From Nageia nagi (Eukaryota; Pinophyta): a stretch of 64,000 nt of DNA. Positions 23,831-34,100 of this stretch are shown here, piece by piece. The stretch lies in assembly GCA_050084985.1 (NCBI GenBank), contig JBITNC010000001.1:110670001-110734000 (forward strand). The letters run 5' to 3'. Below the pieces are notes generated by a model that made no database searches, was not told the origin of the DNA, and saw only the letters and a list, made by a program, of their open reading frames with translations. Numbering within the stretch: the first letter of the stretch is position 1; every line of letters starts with the position of its first letter. The position numbers were made by a program, and so were the translations under genes.

Positions 23831-24130
23831 TTTTTTAACCCCTCTTTGAGTCACAATCCTTTGACCTCCTTTTAGAGTGGTAAGGTAGATAAGAATAGTT
23901 TTAATGTGAGATAAATTTCTTTAGATGAGGTTCTTTAACTCTCCTTTGAGTCACAATCCTTTGACCTCCTTGTAGAGTGGTAAGGCAAATAGAAAGGATT
24001 TTAATATGTAATATATTTTATTAAATTAGGTTCTTTAAAACCCCTTGAAATTACCATCCTTCAACCTTTTTTCAAAGTAATGAGGCAAATCACCAAAGAG
24101 TATTAATGTGAAAGGAAAAGCACACACCCA
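23831..24130. repeat. 3 x 100-bp tandem repeat in the element A leader
   Basis: Units begin near 23841, 23941 and 24041, each with TTCTTTAAC/A, CCCTTTGAGTCACAATCCTT (third copy diverged) and AGAGTGGTAAGG-type blocks. Copies 1 and 2 are close; copy 3 is about two-thirds alike. Confidence 0.85.
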
Positions 24131-24647
24131 ATAAATTAACCAACTTAATGTGTTTTGAATTTACCTTTACCCTGGTAAATTGATTTTATGTTTATTTTAT
24201 TTTTTAAGTGAAAATTCATTCCTCCTTCCAAGTGTGAAAGTGGCTTAGTGAAGATTCTTTACTAATTTTAGTGATAAAAAGGGAAAAAAGGAAAAAAAAG
24301 AGTTCATTTATTCTTTTCCCATTATACCCCTTTTGATCACCTAAGATCACATTTTGATGCAAAGGAAGGGCATATGTGGGCATAAAAGAAAGTATTAAGT
24401 ACTTTTATTTGTGATTTCAAAATCCCATAAAGATAAATAATTCATATAATTTATCCAAATAAATAATGCATATTCCTTAATCATCATCTACCCTTCCTAT
24501 ATGCAATCTGTGTGAAAGTAATCACAAACAAGGGGTTCCTCCAATTTTTCATTTTTAATGCCTATATTATGCTTACAACATTCATAATAGTTGAAACTTA
24601 TACCTGCATTTTTGAATTGATTAATTTTTTAGATTTTTAGATAGAGT

Positions 24648-24800
24648 CACTGATGATTTAGTATAAATCATTGACATTTAAAATAAAGTATTGGCATTTT
24701 TAGTACATATCCATGGCATTTCAACACAAGTCACTAGTGTTTTAATAAAAGTCATTAGAATTTCAACACAAATCATTGGCACCCAATGAAGATCACTGAT
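24648..24800. repeat. About eight ~21-bp phased units (ATCATTGG family) in element A leader
   Basis: Units such as AGTCACTGATGATTTAGT, AATCATTGACATTT, ATCCATGGCATTTCAACACA and AATCATTGGCACCC follow one another at about 19-22 bp. The last is a near-palindrome, GATCACTGATGATC. It is the same motif style as the LTR units at 525-604. Confidence 0.5.
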
Positions 24801-24946
24801 GATCAAATAGATAGAAAAATAAAGAACAAGAAACAACAAATAGTACAAGTTTTAGTAATGATTCCACAAACATAGAAGATGAAAAATAAAATATAAACAA
24901 TAAGAAATACCCCCTATGCCTCATTTTTCATGTAGCCTATATGTGA

Positions 24947-24965
24947 GGGCCCTCCTAGCACCAAA
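24947..24965 (-). other. Probable primer-binding site of element A
   Basis: The minus strand reads TTTTGGTGCTAGGAGGGCC just inside the 5' LTR, in the position and style (TTTTGG...) of plant gypsy primer sites. The tRNA is not identified and the exact gap to the LTR end is uncertain. Confidence 0.45.
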
Positions 24966-24970
24966 ATTTT

Positions 24971-25803
24971 TACTCAAAAATCAACCTTGCAAGCATGCAA
25001 AAATAAAAGCTATTATAACCAATAGAAACTCTTTATTGATCTCTAAATAAACCTTAATTTTAATTATAGATTGCCTAGCAATGGAGGGCTTCAATACAAT
25101 GCATAATATAGGCCTCTTAGAGTCCCTTATTTATTGATGTCTTCAATCTCTAGATCTTTTTTGATTGAACCTACAATAAGAATGATTCTAATTACTTCTT
25201 CCTTGCTATTCCTTGGCTTCTCTTTGCTTTAATCAATTGCTAGTCTTGGAATCCTACACATGCACAAAATAATAACCCATCAAGCATACATGTTCATACT
25301 CTAAGATAATAATAAATAACATGAAATAAACATGTATGTAAGTAAAAATAGTAAATTGAAATGTACTCAACAATTTGGATCAAATTCAGCAGAGTAAGGT
25401 TGAATTTGATTGTCCCTCTCTTCCCTTTATGGGAAATATCTTATTTATAAATTTTCCAATGTATCATTAGTTGCCATTTTGGAAGGCAAGGTTCGATGAA
25501 AAAATTCCATCCACCCTTGTCATAGATTAAATTTACATGAGGAAAATGTAGGATCAGAGATGACTCATCCTTGATTCATCAACTTATTTTCTTAGGTGCC
25601 TAATTTTTCTATTTTTTTCTTTATATTTTTTTATTTACAGGATCGCTAGTGATTACCCCTTGGGTGCTAGCAATCAAGTATGATTGCTAATGATTGTAAT
25701 ATATTACCAATGATTGATATACTTTGGAAAACTTTAATTTTTGCCTAAAATTTTATTCCCCTCTTTTATTTATTAAAAGAGGGGTCATTTTTAGGTGTTT
25801 ACA
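24971..25803 (-). repeat. 5' LTR of element A
   Basis: Starts at 25803 on the minus strand with TGTAAACACCTAAAAATGAC and pairs with 1-689. The inner end lies between about 24970 and 24990. It includes the 4 x 20-bp array at 25640-25719 and an inverted repeat (CCCCTCTTTTATTT...AAAAGAGGGG) near the outer end. Confidence 0.8.
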
Positions 25804-25804
25804 C

Positions 25805-27470
25805 ATTAGTCCAAAGATATTTTAATAGATTCCAATGGAAGGGATAAGGTTTAGATATATATGAATAAGCATCTAGATACAAAATTGATATTTATTACTA
25901 ATTACCAATTGATAAAATAGGATTGGTATATAAAGGTAAGAATAAGAAAGAATTTGGTTGTAAAATAGTTGAGCTAGAAGTAGAAAATCTAGAATGTGAA
26001 AAGGCATGTAAAAATTCTAAAGAGATACTAAATCCAGATAATCATGAATATGAAACATTATCTTTGGAAAGATTATTTTCTAATGTTGTATCAAGTAATA
26101 TGTTAGGGATCAAAGAAATGTCTAATGAGGCTTTGAAAAAATTATCTTTTGACTAGTCTAGATGTGATGAGTTTGAATCATTAAGCCTAGTAAGTTCAAG
26201 TAGCTATTCATAATACTTCATGTAGATAAGGATAGTGCAAACTTTACACTAATTTCCAAATGACCTACAACATAAGATTTTCAAACATATAGATATTATA
26301 TTACAAACCTCAAAATTCACCATATATACAACCTTGGAGAACCAAATTTTATATGAAGATGAAGAAAGACTAATACCAATAGAAAGACCATCAATTTTTT
26401 TCATGGGTAAAAATAATCCTTCTTTGATTACCTCAAAATAAAAACATGCTATCAAGTAAGAATCATCCAAAAATCAAAAAAATATTAAGGATAATTCACT
26501 ACCAAAGATAGAACCTACACCACAAGAAAAATGTACTTGGGAGGAAAGAGCATCTAAATTGGATGAATTAAACAAAGCTTCCTCATCAAAAGTTTCATAA
26601 CCCATAGACACATAATTAAAAATTAATAACTATTAAGAATATTTTAAATCATGAAACATCTATCATGTAACCATAAAATTGCTATATTATGGCATAAGAG
26701 AATTTGGAATTGATGATGTCATTTTTAGTATTCCTTCTATTCAAGAAATGGGAAGATCGAAATAATCTCCTAGAATAGTGGGGAAATTGGTACCATCAAG
26801 AAAAATTCTTAGTAAAACTCTCTTTGTTTATATAGGTCCTATATAACCACCTCTTATTTCTTTTCCTAAACCACATGAAGGTGTTTTCTATAATTCATTA
26901 GAATATTTATCACCTTATGTGAGAAAATTAGTCCAAAGATATTTTTATAGATGTCAATGGAAGGAATAAGGTTTAGGTTTATATGAACAAGTAACTAGAT
27001 AAAAAATTGATATTTATTACCAATTACCAACTGATAAAATAGGATTGGGATATAAAGGTAAGAATAATAAAGAATTTGGTTATAAAATAGTTGAGCTAGA
27101 ACTAGAAAATCTAGAATATGAAAAACCATGTGAAAATTCTAAAGAGATACTAAATAAATATAATCATGAATGTGAAACATTATCTTTGGAAATATTATTT
27201 TCTAATTTTATATCAAGAAATATGGTAGAGATCAAAGAAATGTATCATGAGGATTTAAAAAAATTATTTTTTGACTAGTCTAGAAGTGATAAATTTGCAT
27301 AATTAAGCCTAGTAGATGAGGATACTATAGAATTTACACTAATTTCCAAGTGACCTACAACATAAGCTTTAAAAGATATAGATACTATATTATAAACCTG
27401 AGAATTCACCATAGATACAACCTTGGATGATTGAATTTTATATGAATATAAATAATATAAACTAAATGAT
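25805..27470 (+). repeat. 1,122-bp tandem duplication of the linker region in element B
   Basis: Sequence from 25805 (ATTAGTCCAAAGATATTTT) recurs from 26927 and can be followed for about 540 bp. The two copies carry matching open pieces at 25923-26156 and 27045-27278 (YKGKN, KIVELE, ENSKEIL or KNSKEIL, ETLSLE). These encode the same glycine/lysine patch that element A has before RT. Copy 1 then continues into sequence that belongs upstream (LDELNKASSSKVS near 26560, IREFGIDDVIFSIPSIQEMG near 26700), so this is a true tandem duplication, not two elements. Confidence 0.75.
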
Positions 27471-27479
27471 AAAAATTGG

Positions 27480-28960
27480 ATTTCAATACCAAACCAGTTG
27501 GAAGGAGGGTCTCATATGTTAATTGAAGAAATAATTGAAGTTGGATTAAGTAATGATCCTAACAATCTAAACATTATTCAACTAGGAAAATCACTAATTG
27601 AAGATGAGATACAAGAATTAGTATCTATACTTAAATAAAAGAAAAAGATATTTACATGGTTATATACTAATATGCTAGGATTGGACTCCAAACTTGGTGG
27701 TCCATAATGTAGGTATTGAAGAGGATGCTAAACTAGTTAAAAAAAAAGTTACATAAGATGCATTCTACAATAGCACTAATGGTAAAAGAGGAATTACAAA
27801 AATGTTTAGAAGCCAAGTTCAATCATCCCATTGATTATTTTGATTTGATTTTCAATATGGTACAAGTAAAAAGTTCCAATGGAAAAATTCATATATGCAT
27901 AAATTTTAGAGACTTAAACAAAACTTGTCCTAAAGAAAAATTTCTATTACAAAAAATAGATAATTTGATCAATTCTATTTCTGTACATGAAATGCTATCT
28001 CTCATAGATGGATTTTTAAGATAAACCAAATAAAAGTAGCACCAATTGTTATATGGCAATACCCTTTGGCTTAAAGAATGCAAGATCTATTTACCAATGG
28101 GAAATGACATATGTTTTTCATGATTACATACATGATATCATGGAATATTATGTGGATAATGTATTAACCAAATCTAACATCCAAGAAGACTATCCAAAAG
28201 TACTTTTCAAAATATTTGATAGATTATTGAAGCATAATATTCTATTAAATCCTTAGAAATATATTTTTGGTATCACATTGAGAAAAATATTAGGTTTTAT
28301 TATTTCCAAGTGAGGAATTGAAGTATACTCTAATAAAATAAAATCAATATGAATACACCTCCCCCTTCAAATATAAAAATAATTGCAAAGTCTACAAGGT
28401 AAGCTGCAAGATGTAAGATATTTTATTTTATAGATATCTAGTAAGTGTAAACCTTTTAATAAATTACTAAAAAAAGGGACTATATTTCACTGAGGTAATG
28501 AACAACAAGAAGCATTTGATGAAATAAAATGTTATCTATTATCACCTTTAATTTTATTCCCACCTAAAGAAGGATAACCATTCTTACTCTATACATCTAC
28601 TACAAAATCAACATTAGGAACTATGCTAACTTAGAAGAATGGAAATAATAAGGAGTAAACTATATGTTATCTCAATCAAACCCTATTTGGTTATGAAATA
28701 AAGTACATGTACATGGAAAAATTATATTTAGCTATTGTCTTCACAACTAAGAAGCTAATACATTACATGTTAAATCATAATACATATGTAATTGTTAAAG
28801 TAGATCCATTGAAATGCATGATGAATAAAACTTATCAAAAAAGGACATCTAAATGGATTATGTATTTGACCAAATTTGATTTACAATTCATAAGTAAAAA
28901 ATTGATCAAAAGTTAAGTCATGGTTGATTATCTAGTGTAAGCATCTTTATACAATGATAA
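27480..28960 (+). pseudogene. Reverse transcriptase and original RNase H of element B (decayed)
   Basis: Pieces in order: LVKEELQKCLEAKFNHPIDY-like start (27758), KIHICINFRDLNKTCPKEKF, MLSLIDGFL (to 28024), then AIPFGLKNARSIYQW and YYVDNVLTKS (about 28148), where the catalytic YVDD reads YVDN (GAT to AAT). Next come SLQGKLQDVRYFI, PFNKLLKKGTIF, EQQEAFDEIKCYLL, LYTSTTKSTLGTML and MEKLYLAIVFTTKKLIHYML. The RNase H region has lost the canonical first Asp, as is usual in elements that own a second RNase H. It ends with KWIMYLTKFDLQFISKK (28916). Several stops and at least one frame shift. Confidence 0.8.
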
Positions 28961-29029
28961 AAAATTCATAATTGAATTACCAAATGAATATAGTTTCCAA
29001 TTAGATGAGATGGAAATTCTTATTCATCC

Positions 29030-29460
29030 TAAAGAAGAATGATATATGATAATTTACTTTGATGGATCAAGATATGAAAAAAGTAGAGGTGTAGGTGTCA
29101 TGTTTATTACACTTCAAGGGGTTACCATACCTTACTCCTTCAAACTTAATTTTTCATTTACAAACAACATTGAGTATGAATCTTTGATATTAGCCATAAA
29201 GATAGCCTTGAAATTGAAATTAAGAAAGGTTAAATTTATTGATGATTCATTGTTGATCATAAATCAAGTTTAAGGGATTTTTAAATGTAAAGAATCTTTA
29301 CTTCAAAAGTATAAAAAATGGTGGATAATTTGTTACAATCATTTGAAAAATATGATTTAGAAATAACACCAAGGTCAACCAATAGATTCGTTGATGCCAT
29401 GGCTTCAATAGAATCTCTAATATCTAAAAAGCCCCATTAATAAACCATTCATATTTAGAT
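29030..29460 (+). pseudogene. Archaeal-type RNase H of element B
   Basis: The open stretch 29046-29273 reads MIIYFDGSRYEKSRGVGV, NIEYESLILAIKIALKLK and KFIDDSLLIINQV, then a TAA, and after a frame shift TPRSTNRFVDAMASIESL. All four acidic positions (FDG, EYE, IDDS, FVDA) are kept. It lies between RT/RNase H and integrase as in Tat elements. Broken by a stop and small shifts. Confidence 0.8.
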
Positions 29461-29479
29461 AGTCCAAATTACGCAATTC

Positions 29480-30830
29480 TCATTAGAAATGGATGGAGTG
29501 GAACATAAAGTTCTCAATATTACAATGGAAGATAAAACTTTATGGCATATCCAACTAGTTAAATTCTTAAGAGATGGAATCTTACCTATCAATTTAACAA
29601 AATTGGCTAGGAAAGCATTAAAATTAAAATTTTCTCATTTTTGCATGCTAGGGGATATTCTATATCATAGAGGTTCTGATAAAATATTACTTAGATGCTT
29701 AGAATGGAAAAATTCATAAATTATAATCTCATATGCACATGATGGAATATGGGGAGGGCATGTTACTAGTCCCATAATAACAAAATGTCTAATGCATATG
29801 GGATATTATTGGCTTGCCATGGAACATAATTGCATATAATATGTTAAAAAATATGTCAAATGCCAATGAAATTCTAATTTATTTAATCAACTATCATAAG
29901 AATTACAACCCATGTGATCATTATGGCCATTTTCAACATGGGAATTAGATATGATAGGTCACATATCTCCTATTTCCTTAGGAGATCATAAGTTTATAAT
30001 AATAGCTATGGAGTGCTTCAAAAAATGGGTTAAAGCTATTCCTATGATTTACACAAACGAACCACAGATAGCAGAATTCATAGAGCATAATATCATTTTT
30101 TATTTTGGAATTCTTGCTCAAATTATCACAGATAATGGAAATAATTTTAAAAACAAAGAAGTATTAGCTTTATAAAAAGGGTATCATATTCAGATTAGTT
30201 TTTCAATGCCTTATTAACCTCAAGGGAATAGACAAGTGGAGGATACAAATAAAACTATGCATAGTATTATGTTCAAAATAATTGATAATTGTCATAGAGA
30301 TTAGTATACAAGGATTCCACATACTTTATGGGCTTATTACACTAGTATTCGAACTCCTACTAGGGAAGCCCCATTTTCTCTAGTCTATAAGGTAGCAATT
30401 TTACCCTTAGAAATAGGAATACAATCTTCATGGATTGCTTTACAAGACTATATCATAGATTAAGTAGCTTTTCAAATGAGATTATACCAATTACTATTGT
30501 TAGATGAAATACAAATTAACACATTAGAACAAATGCATACCTATCAAAGCTATATTAAATAAGCTTTTGATAAAAGGGTTAAAATTTGTGAACTCAATAT
30601 AGGAGATCTAATACTAAAAGAAAATCAATAAAATTCATATATGGAAAGGAAACTACATGACAAATTTCCCCCTAACTAGTTAGGGCCTTACATAATTAAA
30701 AGAAATTTTGGTTCAAGAGCATACACTTAGCTAACCTAGAAGGTAATGAAGAGTGCACTTAGCTAACCTAGAAGGTAATGAAGAGTGTGAACCAATAAAT
30801 ATCACACATCTTCACCCATTTTACAATTAA
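29480..30830 (+). pseudogene. Integrase of element B (decayed, catalytic residues kept)
   Basis: After a linker (29489-29719, including LKFSHFCMLGDILYHRG) comes the zinc-binding region and then the core at 29951-30175: ELDMIGHISPISLGDHKFII, MECFKKWVKAIPM, QIITDNGNNFKNKE. After a stop and frame shift follow a QGNRQVEDTNKTMHSI-like piece and TLWAYYTSIRTPTREAPFSL. So the D, D, E catalytic residues (LDMIG, TDNG, VEDTN) are all present although the frame is broken. The C-terminal part reads YQLLLLDEIQINTLEQMHTY and ICELNIGDL. The final ~110 bp contain a 37-bp tandem duplication. The coding end is cut off by the LTR at 30831. Confidence 0.8.
30722..30796 (+). repeat. ~37-bp tandem duplication at the end of B integrase
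   Basis: The phrase CACTTAGCTAACCTAGAAGG plus TAATGAAGAGTG occurs twice back to back. It duplicates about 12 codons plus one base near the integrase C-terminus, so it shifts the frame. Confidence 0.85.
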
Positions 30831-31700
30831 TGTAGACACCTAAAAATTACCCTCATTTGAAAGTTAAATGAAATAGACACCAAAAATATTAAAAGTCTAA
30901 TTAAGGTAAAATGCCAACAATTGGATCCTAATCATTGGTAATTTAGTCCAATCATCGATGCTCGATCCAGGTCACTAGCAACTTTTAAACTATAAAAACT
31001 AAAAAAACAAGGTGAATTATGGAGCTCATCTCTTCCTCAAAATCATTTATGAAGAGGGGAGTCATCATCCTAGATAATATTTGCACAACACCCTCGACCT
31101 ATTCCTATCTAGGATGAGCCATGACCTCCATTTTCATAGCATTCCTAGGTGACTAAGAGAGCAAGTAAAAATTATATAAAACTAATGCACACACTACACA
31201 ATTTAGACCCTTATTAGAAGTAAGATAATGTTGCCAAAATTGTACTAGGATCATTGTGAGACTATCTACTTTCATTTATGCAATTTTACCTATTTTCATG
31301 TTTTAATTCTTATGGTTTATGAGCATAGGTATATTTTATGTGTTATTTTATCATCTATGTAGGGTCCACAAGTGTAAAGGCATGATGAATCAAAGACACA
31401 TTAAGCTAGGAGTTGAATAGAATCTAGAATAAGGATCAAAATAGAGAAAAATACTCTCAAGTCCAATATATACCTCAAGTTGGCAAAATGTTGATAGTTG
31501 CATATCGAGTGTCAATAATTTGCTTAGATCTTTAATGATCCATAGAGATCACTGGTGACTCCTTCATTTTCCCAATAGAGGGGCTTGTATCATACCATAT
31601 TGTACAAGACCTTTTAAAAGGCAATAGATTAGGAAATTTGTAGATTGTAAAAATTGATATCTTTAAAAAAAGTAACAGAATACATATTTGCTTTAATAGT
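30831..31700 (+). repeat. 5' LTR of element D (inner end approximate)
   Basis: It begins TGTAGACACCTAAAAATTAC, like the A LTR start, and shares with 53698 onward the start and the block GTAGGGTCCACAA (31362 and 54259), in the same order. There is no purine tract upstream, so it is a 5' LTR. It interrupts the end of B's pol. It contains ATCATTGGTAATTTA-type 20-bp units (30930-30985). The inner end is placed near TTTGCTAATAGG (about 31715), which also occurs after the other copy. Confidence 0.6.
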
Positions 31701-31721
31701 ATTTATATATTTGCTAATAGG

Positions 31722-34100
31722 TTTCTTTTATGGCTGATAGTTCAAATTACTTTATTTTATTTGAGTATACTATGAATATGTAGATAAAGAGATTAAAAAG
31801 TTTCAAAAGGAACTAATAAAAAAATGATGAATTTAACAAATCGTAATCAAAAGGATCAAGAATTTTCATGTGCCACTAGAAAGAAATGGAATAAGAAAGA
31901 ACCATGATTTGATAAGTCTAGATATTTGAGAGATAGAACCATATCTAGACTCACAAAATTCAATTTTTAAGAAGAATAGAATGTTATTTGATTACCCATT
32001 GACATATAGAGGGATCTAGCCTTGAGGCATTTTCTAGGTACATTTGCTAGTTGGAAAATTTATGTTAAAGAAGAAAATACCAAAATTAACCTAGATAGGG
32101 CCATGTATTTCCAAGGTTTTTATCATTATCATGATCAAGTACATAAAATAAATTTGTTATACTTATATTGGCCTACTATAGTACCTAAACTCATACTTTA
32201 TTACACTTTTAATGATCAGGTTTTAGATGTTGCATCTCAAGATCCATAAAGCTTACATCTAATCATTACTTAGATGAATCAACTTATAGGATATTTATGC
32301 CATAAAAAGTTAATATATGATTTTTATCCTTCATTTGTGTTCAAACCTAGGAGATAAAAAAGCATCAAAATAAATATCAATAAATAATTCTCGTAGATAA
32401 ATTTAAGGTTTATCTCTCATTTGTCTTGTGATCATTCAAAAAAATAGTAACAACTAAAAGGTTAGAAGCCCCTATATAAGTATATTTCTAGTTTGAATAC
32501 ATTGGTCAAAAATTCATGGATAGATATAAACAAGACATTTATATGCAATTAATTACATTTCCTTGATTTACCTAAAGAGGTGCAATTAGTGATAGCCATG
32601 AAATACAATGAAAATTGTACATCAAATGCATGGGAATTAAAATAAATGGTTTAAAAGTTGGAATTGAATTAAAGGCACAAGAAATGTGGATGGAACAAGA
32701 ATCTAAAATGAGTTCATTGCAATAGTTTTACCTACATTATCCTTATGAAAAATACAAAATTATGATAGATTGTGTTGAAGATATTCATATCAAATTTATG
32801 GGATATTCTTTTATCTTGAATTTAGTTATTTTTGATCAAGTATTTCCATATGTTACATCATTCTTTCTAAATGATGAAATTGCATATAATTATAGTTCAT
32901 TGTTTAGTAATAATTTCTATGTGAATAATCCTTTGAATGTGAAAGTGTGACTTGAATGAATTAGTCAATGTCTAGATAATATAAAACAAATTAAAAATGT
33001 TATCCAAGAACACTATTTCAATATTATTGATAATAGGAGTTTTGGTATTTTTGTAGGGAGCCTCATCTTGTACTTGTCATTGTGGACTTATCCATTATGA
33101 CCAATTCCACCACCTCTTATTTCACTACATCCTACATACATTCCTTCCTTTTTGATACTTCTTGAAGTATATATTGAAGCTCTAACTTCATTTATGGAAC
33201 ATAAGAGAGTCATTAGAAAGTTTATGCCAAAACCTAAACCATTGCTTTGACTACTTGTATTACATCCCATTCATTTCCAACCATCTATTCTAGGATAAGG
33301 TACTCTCCACCTTCACTTGAGGCCTCCTTATTATTACTTCTTAGATCATAGATGTTGGGATATTCATTAGAAAACTATTTACAAGCACCATTCAAAGGTT
33401 GTAAATCACTCTACATTGTAAGAAACCATTAAAATATTAAATTAATTAAAAAATAATAAAAAAAATTAAAAAAATATATAAAAATAAATAAAATAAATAT
33501 GTGTTTTGAACATATGTGTGTGTGTTGTATATATATTGCTTGATCTTTTCATGCCTATTATTTATCTTCATGCAAATAAAAGCTTTATATATGTTGTATC
33601 TTTATAAACCTTATGCAATTTTTGAAATTTGCATATAATGTAGTAGGTGGCTGATTGCATTCCATACATAAACATTATGATTCATCCTCATTGTGTTTGT
33701 GGACATACCAATTAGGAAGTAGCCTACCCATATCATAATTCACCTACTCCTTGGGAATTATCTTCTCTTTATATTCCATAGTCAACTTGCACATTCTTGA
33801 GTGATCATATAGAGAGTCAAGTATTATCATTAGACATAGACACAAATCACTTTTTTGAGTTACCTAATGGTTTTCAACATAAAATTTTATCTATGGTATC
33901 ATTATTAACTCAGTTGAAATCTAATCATACTTACAACATTCTAAAACATTCCTTTTGGGTAAGCATGTATATTGATCATGGACCATGTTGGAGAACCTAC
34001 ATGATTTTTGAAATTCTAATGAGGAGTATCTCCAAAACCTCATTTGTCTATTTTCTAAACTAGATTTCATATGGAGTATTATGATTAATTCTGGTGTGAA
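31722..34100 (+). pseudogene. ORF-X of element D: unrecognised ORF
   Basis: Unknown protein, homologous to ORF-X in element A. Plus-strand pieces: MADSSNYFILFEYTMNM (31732), DKSRYLRDRTI (about 31910), the open piece 32022-32249 with INLDRAMYFQGFYHYHD and YLYWPTIVPKLILYYTF, then SWIDINKTF- and LDLPKEVQLVIAMKYNE-like stretches, GIELKAQEMWMEQESKM (about 32660-32710), NDEIAYNYSSLFSNNFYVNN (to 32950) and a last open piece 33797-34063. It starts directly after the LTR/leader, whereas in A the same ORF follows integrase. Enriched in aromatic residues; no transmembrane or catalytic signature that I recognise. Frame broken many times. Confidence 0.5.

Larger units (their letters stand above)
22600..24945 (-). 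other. 5' leader of element A
   Basis: About 2.3 kb between the 5' LTR and gag, long for a gypsy leader. The only open frame of note, 23170-22886, is lysine/asparagine-rich and looks like AT-rich chance. It contains a 3 x 100-bp tandem repeat (23831-24130) and a run of about eight ~21-bp units (24648-24800). No gene supported. Confidence 0.6.
1..25803 (-). mobile_element. Element A: Tat-like Ty3/gypsy LTR retrotransposon, nested and cut by window edge
   Basis: On the minus strand the order is 5' LTR (about 24971-25803), leader, gag, protease, RT, RNase H, archaeal-type RNase H, integrase, an unrecognised ORF, a spacer, an antisense PMD pseudogene and 3' LTR (1-689, cut by the window start). 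The two LTR copies align over their first ~690 bp, both beginning on the minus strand with TGTAAACAC. A polypurine tract abuts the 3' LTR. RT, RNase H, integrase order marks gypsy; a second RNase H before integrase and the LLLGRPW linker after protease are Tat-lineage traits. Element N (6258-13258) is inserted in it, so A itself is about 18.8 kb. A's right end abuts element B, which resumes at 25804, so A probably inserted into B; the left target-site copy is outside the window. All coding parts are broken. Confidence 0.82.
25804..30830 (+). mobile_element. Element B: pol part of a Tat-like gypsy element
   Basis: Plus-strand sequence with the same order and 60-80% readable similarity to element A: protease-RT linker, RT, RNase H, archaeal-type RNase H, integrase. 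It begins abruptly at the outer end of element A's LTR and stops at the first base of an LTR (30831). So its 5' part should lie left of the window, beyond A, and its 3' part is not evident. It has a 1.1-kb internal duplication near its start. Confidence 0.75.

Noticed and set aside
30831-31700. 3' LTR of element B
   Set aside because: No polypurine tract precedes 30831 and the pol end of B is broken off; a left LTR of element D, or a solo LTR, fits better.
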